Positions 1 to 11,389 of a DNA stretch of 64,000 bases are shown piece by piece; the stretch's first letter is position 1; each line of letters opens with the position of its first letter. The translations under genes and the position numbers were made by a program. Below the pieces are notes generated by a model that was given only the letters and a program-made list of their open reading frames with translations, was not told the DNA's origin and searched no databases. This DNA comes from Chytridium lagenaria (Eukaryota > Chytridiomycota > Chytridiomycetes > Chytridiales > Chytridiaceae). Location: NCBI GenBank assembly GCA_025449115.1, contig JAHLKC010000088.1, forward strand, positions 62,001-126,000, in the 5' to 3' direction.

Positions 1-222
1 AATAGATCTTGGGCACCATCCAAAACGTGAGAAGGGCAGAAATGACGGAAACAACCTTTATTTCCAACCATGCAAATTACTGCAAAAAGGAAAAAGTGAA
101 AAAGCCCCATAATACTCAAAAATCACATACGCGAAAAAGAAAAAGATAAGAGGACACATGAAAAAGGGTTAAAACATTCCTGAAAGGCAAATGCAGTGCA
201 AAAAGCCGCCCTACTCATCAAA
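1..222. other. 3' flank of the inositol-3-phosphate synthase gene
   Basis: Nothing beyond the downstream flank of the minus-strand gene that ends at 223 is visible here. The stretch is A-rich on the plus strand and holds no convincing coding sequence. A small reading frame antisense to the gene end is treated as a shadow. Confidence 0.4.
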
Positions 223-2015
223 TCACCAAATCTTGGCCTCAAGCAACATATCACTCGACGGCGGCAAACCAACACAAGCCCTAAAAATATTTTCCATAGC
301 AGCCCTCTGTTTAGCAAGCGCGTTCACGACAGGCGTGTTGGCGGGAACGAGAGGCGCCTTAGCATATAACTAAGGATGGAGAGAACGGAATGGAACGGGC
401 TGTGTTCAGGCATGTCTCCGGTCTTGTAGGTGATGCGGGTCATGAGCTCGGTGAGAATGGCGAGATCGAGAATAAGGGGCGAGGCGAGGAGGGAGTCTTC
501 GCAGACGTTGTAGACAGAGAGGGTGTTACGACCGCTAAAAGAACGTGTTAGTAAACAAAGGGAGGGATAAAGTTTAATGACATACCCCATAAAAATCTCG
601 CTGACATATTCGTCCAATGCCCTCTTGCTGTCACCTACAGAGGGACAGTACTTGATGACAACAATGTGATCCGGATGTTCTCCCTTTTTGTACAAAAAGC
701 GAGTTTGGACGCAACCATATCATCAACAACATTGCTCTTTGAGATCTCCTTTGACCTAAAACTGCTGGGGCGCTGAAAGGTTCTTGCCGTCATTGTTGCC
801 AAGATGGTTGTAAGAGGTGATAGCGAGAGGTTTGAGACCCGCAGACACCAAAAAGTCGACAAGGACAGACTTGAGCTTGGTCTGACCAGACTTGAAATCG
901 TCACCGCCAATGTGGACACGGTGGCGCTCGGCGAGCTCAATGGCACCAGGGACAAAGGTATTCTGCGGGGATCCGTTAACAAAAGCGCAGCCTTCGAGGA
1001 TGGAAGCAACGGCAAAGATGGTGGATGGAGCAATCTCGGCGTGGCTAGCGGCGATTGAGGCGAGGAGATTATCAGCGGTGTCGTTCACGCCGGGGGTAAT
1101 CTAAATAATGTGGAGACTTGAGTATTAAATGAGGGAGAACACTAGAATAAATTGAGAGCTAACTCACGTCAGAGAACCTCTCGGTGTTCGCAGTCCACAG
1201 AACGACAACACGGTCAAGTCCATTTTGGGCCTTGAATTCACGGATATCCTTCCGAATATGCTCAACGTGATCCATCTTAGCGGTACCAGGCACGCAGTTA
1301 TCAGCACGGTCCTCCTGGTTCGCGGCAATATAATCCGGGTAGTAAATAGAAGGAAGAGGCTTGAGCTCCTTCATCTCATCCGCGACCTGCCTCTGGAGAT
1401 CGTACTCAAGGACCTTTGCCCTAGTCATAGCATCGGCGAGGTTTGCACCATTGATATCCCAACCTCCAATAACGAGGTCATTAGGGTTGACCATGGGAAG
1501 AATCTGATTGAACGGGATATAGACATCGTTGCCATTCTCGTCTAAACCAAGCTTGAGGGTAGACGACTGAGTGACGGAGCCAATGTAGTTAGGTGTTTGA
1601 AGACCCTCCTTTGTACGCCAAGTGATGTTGCGGCGGTTGGCGATGATGGAGGCGGTGAGAGTGGAGCCGTTGTTTCCACCCCATCCGACGAGCATAAGAC
1701 TGTGATCAAAAGATATTGTAAGCAAAGGCACGTGAGAAGGCCAAAAGACCTTTCGATTTGGAGAGAAAAAAAGACTCACCCAAGACGAGGGACGGTACGA
1801 TCGACCTTAAACTCGTAAACCGTCTCCGTAGGAATGACAGTCATGCTTGGTCCATCCTGATCAACATTACGAACCACCTTGGCATCACGGTAGGTATAAG
1901 TCGAAAGGATGTGTTCATCCGTGTAAACCACATTGGGAGAAGCTACACGGAAGGTCTCGGCGGGCTGAACGCCTGCAGCGGGTGCAGAAGAGTCCGAAGG
2001 CACACGAGGGGACAT
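223..2015 (-). CDS. INO1: Inositol-3-phosphate synthase (myo-inositol-1-phosphate synthase)
   Basis: This enzyme converts glucose 6-phosphate to 1L-myo-inositol 1-phosphate with NAD+, the first step of cytosolic inositol synthesis. Exons read at about 2015-1780, 1699-1168, 1100-586 and 534-223. Family hallmarks are clear: the dinucleotide-binding [10 protein letters not shown], then [42 protein letters not shown], and [14 protein letters not shown] near the C-terminus. The intron at 585-535 has a GTATGT donor and TTTTAG acceptor. Three frame changes interrupt the conserved protein: near 759 (an extra T in TTTT, just after APQQF), near 695 (a T run before [10 protein letters not shown]) and near 362 (before [10 protein letters not shown]). 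Each is a single base. Once corrected, the protein ends at 223 with [14 protein letters not shown], the usual family length. The identity is certain; whether the breaks are real is not known. Confidence 0.95.
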
Positions 2016-2669
2016 TTTTAAAGTTTGTATAGGAGAGATAAGGGAATGAAGTGGATTTGAAACTGGGATCCTTGGGGATCAAGAAAGTAGATGGAGGTGC
2101 ACCGGGCAGACAATCACTCTTTAAGAGGATCGTTTGGGCTTTGGGCAGGAACGCTTCCGGCCCCGGTGACGGTTGTGAGCGCTGTAAAGGCTGTTTGAGC
2201 TACGATCGAAGCAGTTAGAAGCGAATACAAGCTGTTGGAATTGCATGGCATGTAATAAGAGGAAAAAGAAAGAAAGACGGACGCCTCCACCACAATTCAA
2301 CTTCCTAAACCCAAAAGGAATGCATGGATGAATGAATGGATCTACTCACAACGTCTTTGCGAACTCTTAAGGGATCTGTTCAAGGATCCCGAACGATGAC
2401 GGTGCAAGTGAAGAGGCGGTGAGGGTGGTGAGATGAGCTCGTGAGAGGCGTTAGAGAGAAAGTGAAGAAACTTTTTTCTGTGAAATATCCGAAACGGCTT
2501 TTTCAACCAAAGGTTTTTGGGGGAGCGTTTCGGGATTTTCTCGATTTGGGCATTTGAACGACGTCATTGGATTTTGACTTTTGTCGCTTACCACGGACAG
2601 GGACAGGGACTGAGCGGGCCGACGTTGATGGTCGACGTCAAACGAACGTGTTTAGTGAACGCGCAGTGT
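2016..2669. other. Intergenic: INO1 upstream region and end of the WD40 gene
   Basis: This 654-bp gap lies between the 5' end of INO1 (minus) and the 3' end of the EF-hand/WD40 gene (minus). It must hold the INO1 promoter and 5' leader. I see no clear TATA box, no convincing inositol-response element and no RNA gene. Confidence 0.4.
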
Positions 2670-5600
2670 TTATTCAAGTGCTCTGCTGAGTATGGCCTCC
2701 AGAGAATGCGCCTTATTCAGTGGTGCAAAACTCTTATCCTTCCCTGTCTTTCCCAACCCATCACCCCTGGTCGCAAGTTGTGACCTCGCCTCCACCAAAT
2801 GAGAATCAAACAACATCCCAATTCCTTTTGTGGTTCCCCTCTGTGCCAACATGGACAGAACAGGCACACTCCTCACATCCACCACTTCATTCAAATCATG
2901 AGGTCTAAGACTATGATACGGACGTGACGCATTCTCCATGTTTCGTGGAGTTGATAGCTGAGATGTTTTGCGAGAGGGCTGTTTGGTGTGAAGCTCTTTT
3001 GCGTATTGAGTGCTACCGTACCATGTTGAATATCCGTGAGCTAGGACGTCAGCAGTGGCGATTGGGCGGCGTCGGAAATCTTCGTTGGATCCTGTTATTC
3101 CTGACGAGTTGACAGACGACGATGACGCGCCTAACGAACCGACGGATGAAAAGAAACTAGAGCCACGTGAACCTCCTCTCGAAGCATAATCAAGGCCAAA
3201 ATCAACCATAGAGGGGGTCAAGCTTGACCGCGACACGATACTGGAGAATCCAGATCGAATTTTTGGGAGCGGCTCATTCTCAATGATGGGGTCACCGTTT
3301 GGTTGCTCACGCAGATTTAGCACGAGCTTATGGGTAACCTCTTTGAACTTTTTTGTGTAAAGACGTTCTCTTGCAAGCAACATTTCAACATCAGGTGGTC
3401 GAAGTGGGTGGGCGTAAGTTTCCGGTTCGCTTAGATCCCAAAGATTATCTTGACCTAGAGTGCCAACAAAATCTCCATAGGACTGCAAAATATTTGCGTT
3501 AGACTTAGTGTTAATACAAATAAGTTCACCGTAAAAATCCTTGCAGTTCCATCCGTTGATCCTGTCAATAAGAAATCCCCATCCATAAATTCAATTGACA
3601 CAACGCATTTTGTATGCGCTCTAAACGAGCTTATTAGCTCAGGCGGGGATATGATCTCGCGTTCATCAATGCAAGTGTCGACTATATCAAAGACTTTGAC
3701 ATTTCCAACAGCATCTGCAATAGCCAGGAGATGGTTGCTTTCATTCGTGCACATGCTGTAGATCCCTTCTCCCCTACCGTTCGTGGCGTCCATCTCCCAG
3801 TATAATTCGCCGGTCGTGATGTTCCACCATCGGACAAAGCCGTCAGCTCCACTTGAGAGAAGTGAACACGCGGCTATATTCTCAACACGGGTCGTCAAGA
3901 ACAATACTGTAATGACAAACAGCCCAGAAATGTGTTAGTTAAAGGGCCAATTAAAAGCCACTTCTTACCTTTATCGATTGAACGATTCGGATTATCCTTC
4001 TCCTCCGCCCCTGGCCATTTCATACGATGTATAACATGCCCCGATTGAAAATTCGTCAAAATAATCTCCCCATCATACCCCCCTGTCACCAAATAATTTG
4101 GCTTGCAAAACGCCATACTAATAATATCGTCCACATGCCAGCCATGCGTAGCATCAGGGTCAGTGGGGTAAGTGAGACTGGGGTACAGTTTCAAAAGGTC
4201 ATTATCGTCGAGAAAAATACTGACTTTGCGGTTGGAGGAGGTGGCGACTATGTATTGATGATCTTTAAGGTCGATATACTACAATGATTAGGAAGTGATG
4301 AGAGGGAGGAGGGAAGTTACCGCGAGACCCGTGACTTCAGTGGAGTCACCTTTGATGAATTCGCGGAGGATTTGGCCATTGTTGAAGTTCCACATGACGA
4401 TAGATCCATCTTTGTGACATGTTAGCTTTTGAAAGTGCAAATGATCTTTTCTACCTCTACCACCGGTAAGAAGGCGTCGATATCCCGAATCAAAAGTTAA
4501 TGCCGTAATCTCGACTCTTGAATGCGTATCGGAAAATCGGAAAGTTTTTTGTCCAGTAACAGCATCCTTGCACCAAAGACAACATTAAAATAAATCTGAT
4601 TAAAAAGTCTAAATCTCAGACATACCCAAACATTAACAACACCCCCATCACACGCCGTCACAATCTGTCTAAAATTAACATTAAACAATGCCGATCTCAA
4701 CGGCATGTCATGACTTTTTGACGACGCAAAAGAGATAGATGGTCCCTTTGCCTTCAAATTATACTCCACAAGCCAAGTTGCGGCCGTCAAAAGCTTGCCA
4801 TTCAAAAAAGGATTGAAATGAATCACGGATATGTGCTCCTCCGCTTTCATAGGTAAGCTATCTACAATCGTTTGTACACATTGTTGTTTACGAATGTCCC
4901 AGACTTTAACGGCTTTGTCGGAGGAAAGGGAAAGGATTTGACCGTTAAGATCGTTGATGGTGATATCGATAATGGGTGCATTGTGGCCTTTCAACGCCGC
5001 CATGGGGTGATGAAGTCGATGAGGATTCCAAAGCCGTAACTGTCGATCTGTCCCCCCCGTCACAAGACATACAGGAAACTTGCAGTACGCGAAAACATTC
5101 ACCCTCGATGCACGGGTGCCGAAAAATAGTTCCATTTGCTCTTCCCGTCCTGAGTGGCAACAACCAACGAATCCTGTGGATCCGGACTACACGAAACGAC
5201 AGAATGAAAGTCATGATAATATTTGACTCGCGTGACCCAATCGTTATGCGCTTTCCGTTTTGTGAAATTTCCAAAGTTTTTGGGGGTATTGCGGAAATAG
5301 GATTCCATGTTTATGCGGAGGGTTTGGCTTTTGACTTTGTTGCGATTACTGAACAATGACGTGGTGGTAAAGGTGAAGGTAATGACGTAGCCCTGGTCCG
5401 TGCCATAAAGGAGCATGCCTTCGTCAGAGTCCGGGTTATCCGGGTCAGACCAAAAATCGAGTGAGAGCGCGATGGAGTCTTGGAGGTCAAGGGAGCCTTG
5501 AGGTTCCATTGTGGTGAAGTCTGGAACATCGTAAATATGAGAAAGCGTAAGTAACGTTACCGTAGAATGTAATCTCGTGATCATCGGTTGCGACGGCAAA

Positions 5601-6555
5601 CTTGTTACAAAGAGGCATGAACACAACATCATGAACCCATCGTCCATTTTGAAGGTGTATGTCTTTAAGCTCTTTTATATCCGTGGGATGCTTTAGTTTC
5701 ACAACACTTTCCAGTGAATTGACGCGCGTGTTCTGGCCGCAAGATCTGTAAAAGAGTCTCATCAATGTAATTACGTCACAAAGAAGGAGAAACGAAATAC
5801 TCACGCCGCAAACGGAAAACATCTCTGCAACTTAAACTTCTCACTCCAATAACAAAAAGTCCCCTCCCGACTGCACGTCACATATTTTTTCACCGCCGGC
5901 ACATAAATAATACTAATAATCCCTTCCCTGTGCGGTGTCTGATGATGCGGCGCTGGTATCATGGGTGGTAGATCAAACAAAGTCGTCGTGGCCTCTTCCA
6001 GCATAACTGATTGTCGTTCCGCTCTCAACAGCATAAACGTACTAAACTCATCCCAATCGACCTCATTATCCGTATTCGCATCAATCTTCATGAAAAGTTG
6101 TCCCATCTGATCTTCAGAAAGTCCTTGCCCCAAAACAAGTCCAAAGGCCGCCTTGAATTCCGCCATATCCATTGCCTTTTCCCATTCTTCGAGACTTTCT
6201 ATAGGAAAAAAGTCATCAATTTAACATTGTGAGGGGTTACTTGTTTTCAAAACCTGAAAGATATGCATGAGCTCCCGAAAATGCGTCAAGTTCATTTCTC
6301 GTTCAGTTCGATAGGTGGCCTTGTCTTTTAAAACGTTGGTGCCGTTCGTGTTGGCGATGAGTTCCAATGCCTTTTTCTTTTTCTCCAGAGCCATTAGGGC
6401 GACTGCTGCTAAGTTTGTTGGGTACTGTTGCTGTCGATGCTTCTTTGCATCTGCATGACGGCCTGATTTCTCACCGGCAGCTGCTCCTACTCCACCTGCA
6501 GCAGTCACAACACTGTTAGCAGCCCCGCTGATCGGGGCAGGGTTAGACTCGACAT
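2670..6555 (-). CDS. EF-hand and WD40-repeat protein, WDR49/WDR64-like
   Basis: This multi-exon gene encodes an N-terminal EF-hand region followed by many WD40 repeats. The calcium loop DANTDNEVDWDEF has ligands at positions 1, 3, 5 and 12. Blades include VTGGTDRQLRLWNP, LSLSSDKAVKVWDI, YLVTGGYDGEI, LLSSGADGFVRWWNI and LLTGSTDGTARIF. After the propeller comes the segment YGDFVGTLGQDNLWDLSEP, then a PLRPPDV element and a Ser-rich, probably disordered tail. EF-hand then WD40 then a GTxGQ element resembles the WDR49, WDR64 and WDR-on-Y proteins of ciliated organisms. A flagellar role is inferred from the family. The start is uncertain: an ATG at 6555 needs a frame correction, and the conserved frame is open from about 6508. 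An intron near 6240-6195 also joins out of frame, so at least one indel is likely. Confidence 0.75.
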
Positions 6556-7351
6556 GGCGTCTTCTTTTAATTGTATCAAGATTTAAACGCGTGAACTATT
6601 TCTCTCGCGCCAAAAGTTCTTCGCACTATCCAGGTCGAAAGTTTTCGGGGCTCGACAGCCCTCATGAGATATTATACTGAAGTCGACACTAAGGGCAGAG
6701 ACTCAAGTGATGAGATCATGCAACCATTGTGTTTTTCAGTCCTAATCCATTTGGAAGATCTTCGCGGGTTTTATTTTTCTGGTGGTGCTCCCAAGATGAA
6801 CATGGACGGTAATCAAAGAATAGTGGTATCAAAACCGCGGGTAGTTGGATTGCTACAGCTGTGTAGGGCAAATATTTCTAAGTTCTTAAAAGGGCGTGGC
6901 CAAACGAAGAGCTAGTAGTAAGCACTCGACTTCCTTTCTGCTTCGATATGTCATTATAATCCAAAGACATAGAGCTCTTATAAACCACACAAATTCCGAA
7001 GTTCGCTCATCACATCAGACCCTTCGTTTAAATCTGTATGGCCTGACGACTCTATCACGAGAAACATCGCAAAACCGACAAAGATAAACTATACATCAAA
7101 ACAAACATTCTACTAGCAACTGAGCAACGCATTACGCCATAAATACAAAGAAACAATGAAACAGGGAGGGCCGGACAACGAATGACAAAGAAATATTCAA
7201 GGCATCAGAACCAAAGAGAAACAATCCAGTTAGACGCCTACGAAAAGTGGTGAGAAAAGAATACCAAAACCACAACTGAAAGTACATATTATCAAATAAT
7301 GACGGACAAGACAAATTAAAGGTAAAAACTATAAACATAAAAAAAGACCCA
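6556..7351. other. Intergenic between the WD40 gene and the sirtuin 3' end
   Basis: This 796-bp stretch separates the 5' end of the WD40 gene (minus) from the 3' end of the sirtuin (minus). Short reading frames occur on both strands, but none has a recognisable domain or splice pattern. The part adjoining 7351 is A-rich on the plus strand, consistent with a 3' untranslated region read on the minus strand. Confidence 0.4.
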
Positions 7352-10242
7352 TCACCGCCTACCCCCAACCAACAAAGCTTTCGGCGTACCATCCAAATCC
7401 TCCCTCGTCCCACTTCTCCCCCTCCTCGGAGTCTCACTCGCCTTCACCGCACTCCTAGTTAACATGGCCCTCACAGGCGTCTCATTCTTCCGCCCCTTCG
7501 GCGTCACGCTCCCCACCAACACAGCCTCAGAAGCCTTCGGTGTAAGTTTTAACTTTCCGGATCCACCACGCGATAATGCAGGAAAGGGTAGTGGTGGCCC
7601 TTCACCAACAAACGGAGACGATGACGATTTAGTGCTAGCACGGCTTGGCGTTGAGGATTCAGAAGACGATGTGAGGGCGGTAGTGCAAGATGACCCTGAT
7701 GACGCGATTCGTAGTGACCTTCGATGAGGGGTTGACACGGTTGGCTTGATTTGATCAACCGATGCAACAGACGCTGACTCCATTGTCTTCCTCACCTCCT
7801 CATCAAGAATACCCGTCTCATTATCACTGTCACTCACCATACTTTCCTCTTCATCTGCAGAGGCATCCTTCTGCCGTGTCGCTGCAAGCCGCGTCAGTGA
7901 CTTAATCGTCTTCTCTGCCGCACTCCTCCCCCTCCACATCTCGATCCCATCCTTCTTCACCATACTCTCCACCAGTAAATCACTCGATTTCTCCTCCGCC
8001 TCCTGAACCGCGATGCCCGCTTGTGTGGAAGGGGGCGTTGACCTCTCCAGTTTTCCAGGACTCAACAACCCCCTCCCCTCCTTCGGCGAGGGTGACACAT
8101 CCCTCTCCCGATTTCTCCACACCGTCGCCAGTCTCGGCGTCCCCAATCTGGGCGACCGTCGTGTCCCCTCCACAAGCCCCTTCCAAGTCCGACCTTTAAC
8201 CGCAGAACTCGGAGGCGAACTCGGCACAACCGTAGACTCACTCCTGCCCGTCGACACACTGGACAAGTTCGATACAGAGCTAGATGAAGGGGTCTGTGGA
8301 GCCTGCGCGTGCACAAAGATGGGGTAAGGAGCTGGAGGCAGCTGGGGTACGGCGGCGGGGGACGGAGGTGGGCCTAAAAGGATTGAAGAGGAGGTGCCGT
8401 CAGCGCCGTCTAGTTTTAAGCGGATACGGCGTTTCTTGGTGGGTGAGCCGGCTGTGACTGTTGGTGCAGTCGTTGGTGGAATGCTATTAGTACGGGATGG
8501 TGTGGTTGGCTTTTTGACAGACGTGGCACGCGCAGAGGTGGAAGCTTTAGTCTGTGTCCATATGGAGTCAATCTTCTTTGACGATACTGTAGACTTTGAG
8601 GTCGAGGCCTTTTTGGTAGTCTTGCTAGACTTTTTTGCTGTAACCACAAGAGGTGGTTTATTCTCTGCGATAATCAAGTTAATTCATGATATCAGTATAT
8701 AAATATCAAAGACGAAACCCCTCACCTTTGTCATTAATCTGAATGCGGCCGGACGGCGCAGACAACATTATACCCATAGGCTGCATCCCCGGAACTGTTG
8801 GCACCGCTCCAACCGTCGCCTTCCCCAATTTTGACGCCCTCCTCCTAACAACCGGCCTTTCCCACTCCCTCCCCAACTCCTCCACAACCGTATCACAATC
8901 CCCAAGCAACAAGTAGTCAAAAACATTATCCCACTCCTTCCCTAACGCATTCCTATTAACAAGCACAACCTTCCCGCCACGTGTCCTGCATCCAGCCGCA
9001 AGATCTCTCACAAGCTTCCTAACCCCATCCACCTTCAAACTTGTTCCCATGACGAGCAGCACATCGAATCGACGTCGGGTCGTGTCAAATAAAGCCGTTT
9101 GAGCAATCGCTGCACCACCTTCATGGTGCTCCCCGTAGAGCACAACGTTGGGTCGTAAAGCCCCAACCGCAGTCCCGCGTTTCCCTCGAGAGGTCCGGGA
9201 CTCCTGATGAGCGATGCATCGTGGGCATTGAGGGGCGGCGCCGGTGGAGAATGCGGAATGGTGGTCATCATCGTAAGGGTATAAGCTTACACATAGACTG
9301 CACACGACGGCATCGAGACTTCCGTGGAGTTGAACGAGGACCGGACCACCCGTGTGTCCGATAGACGAAGATCGTTTAAGCGGAGGAGGTGCAGATTGGG
9401 AGGAAGCTGTTTCCTGGGCTAGCTCAGAAAAAAGCGAAGGTTCTTCGACGTCCATGCCAGAGTCGTTGGAGTATTTGATAGAGTCGTTAAGGGCGTCGGC
9501 CATATCGGTGAAGCTTGAAAGGCTGCGGCTGAGTCCTGGGCCAGATAGATCCGTTAAATTATTTTCGGCTAAAGGAAGGATGGGTGGTGTGTAGCACCGC
9601 TTTTCGAGGCAGTCGATGTTCTTAATTATAGACAACGGCAATGCCAGAATTGTATTAAATAAAGTCCAATAGCAGATACGATGAAAACTGATAAAAGAAG
9701 CAGAAAAACCTCACTGACCTGAGTATACCACCTCAATAGTCTTCCCTGATGCTCAAGATTTTTTAAAAACGTGTGAGTAGGAGTCATCGCGGCCGCGTCC
9801 GATAACCCCTTAAGCTCCGCCATAAACTCAAAAAATAGGTTGGTAGACGCAGGATCCCGAAACAATGACGCATCAAACAGATCTTTTCCCTTTAAAACTA
9901 CATTGGGGTATCGGTTCTTGACGAGATTGTAGAGACCATTCTCTGATCGAAAATCCTGAAAGGAGGATGGTTGGTCCATGTCGTGAAAAAATAGAAGAAA
10001 ATATAGGAAAAATGGGAGGACGAGGATAGAAAACTCACGGGAATACCTGCAGAGACTGAGATCCCTGCTCCAGTCACCGCTACAAACTTTTTGGCCTTCT
10101 TCATCATGGCAGCCACGTTGCGAAAGATCTCGACACATTCCGTGGGTGAGTCAGGGTTCTGAAGCCCTATCATGACCTCAGACATCTCCAGAGTCACCGG
10201 AAATGAGGCCGGTCGCGGAGCATCCGGCCTTTCAGTGGACAT
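7352..10242 (-). CDS. Sirtuin, HST3/HST4-type NAD-dependent histone deacetylase
   Basis: Four exons (10242-10039, 9955-9719, 9620-8726, 8664-7352) sum to 2649 nt, an intact 882-residue frame. Sirtuin motifs appear in order: AVTGAGISVSAGIP, DFRSENGLYNLV, QNIDCLE across the 9718-9621 intron, LHGSLD with the catalytic His, two CxxC zinc pairs (CSLC and CPRC), RPNVVLYGE, MGTSLKV and LVNRNA. RYPNVVLKGKDLFDASLF matches the yeast HST3/HST4 branch, whose members deacetylate histone H3 Lys56; that substrate is inferred from homology. About 80 Ser-rich residues are inserted between QNID and LHG. The last ~440 residues form a basic Ser/Thr/Pro-rich tail with no recognised domain. The ATG at 10242 was chosen because the conserved region begins shortly after it and the upstream open frame lacks conserved residues. 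Confidence 0.9.
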
Positions 10243-11389
10243 GATAGAGTTTGGCGGTGCTGAATGTGAGTGAGGTGTCTTTATCTTTTTCTTGAACGAT
10301 GGCAAAGTAACGGCTGTTGGGTGTGTAAGCGTGGAAATGAAGTTCGGTGCCCGTGGTGAGTCGATAATGGAAGCGACTGGATCGGTTGTTGTTTGTATGG
10401 AGGAGCTGTGACGGAAGATGGTCGGTCCTGGGTGTTGAAGAAGGTTCAAATGATGGCGGGATGTTGAGAATCGGACAAGTGAATTCTCGTTCAAGAAAAA
10501 ATTGTTTGTCGATCACCACGTTGACCGCCGACAAAAAGCTTCACTACAAAACGGGATGCTCGTTTTGTACGGCATCATGGCGCTACTCGTAGTGTCTCAG
10601 GATGATATGGAGGTAAAGAGCAAAGCAAGATTGCAAGATTTGATGTCCGTCTTTGTTTCTACGGACTTTTTTGCGCGTCTCCCTCCTTGCAGTCGCGATC
10701 TTGCTGAGTTACCTATTTCAACAATTCACATCAGCTAAGTTCAAACAGTCTTCCTCCGAACAGCGTCAATTTAATAAAATAAACATAGCATAAAATCTGT
10801 ACAATTAGCAATTTATGACGATCACTCACTAGAAAATGTGTTTCCTCAGCTGAACACGCTTCTTTGCGACCTTTAATTCATTTCCTGTTGTCCGTAAACA
10901 TATAGCTTTATAGAATGTTTATAGATAAGCATTTGGCCAAGAGGCATTAAGTCGTCCATCCAACTTAAGCTGGTCTATGCTTCGCACCATACAATCCACG
11001 CATATAATCCCTGTTATTGAAAACCGTTTTAAAACGTCAAAAGGAAATCGCCATGTTCATCATATGGAAGCTAGAGTGCCTCTAATTGCTACTAAAAACA
11101 TCACCAGGAGTTGTAAATACAAAAGCGAAGTTTCCACAAGACTTGAACGGCTATGGCTTTAAGTCGGAATAGCCGCCACAATCACCTTGCTTGTTCCATA
11201 ATTATAAATGAAAAATCAGAAAATATCTCATGACACCACGACAAAAAGAAGGAATAAATCATGACGATAACATGGCTCATAATAAAGTCACGAAATCTCT
11301 TTAATAAGATTATAACATAGAAAGGAGAGAATGAGGGTGGCTAATGTGGATGCGCACCAAAAATAAAGTAAGATATAAATGAATAGTCC
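10243..11389. other. Intergenic: sirtuin upstream region and end of the MFS gene
   Basis: This 1.1-kb gap separates the sirtuin start from the 3' end of the next minus-strand gene. An open frame continues upstream of the sirtuin ATG to about 10494 but has no conserved content. The rest is AT-rich with scattered stops in all frames. No RNA gene or mobile element was seen. Confidence 0.4.

Noticed and set aside
6221..6508. Start of the WD40 gene at 6508
   Set aside because: That codon is GTG; a eukaryotic start is more likely the upstream ATG at 6555 with a frame correction or a missed exon.
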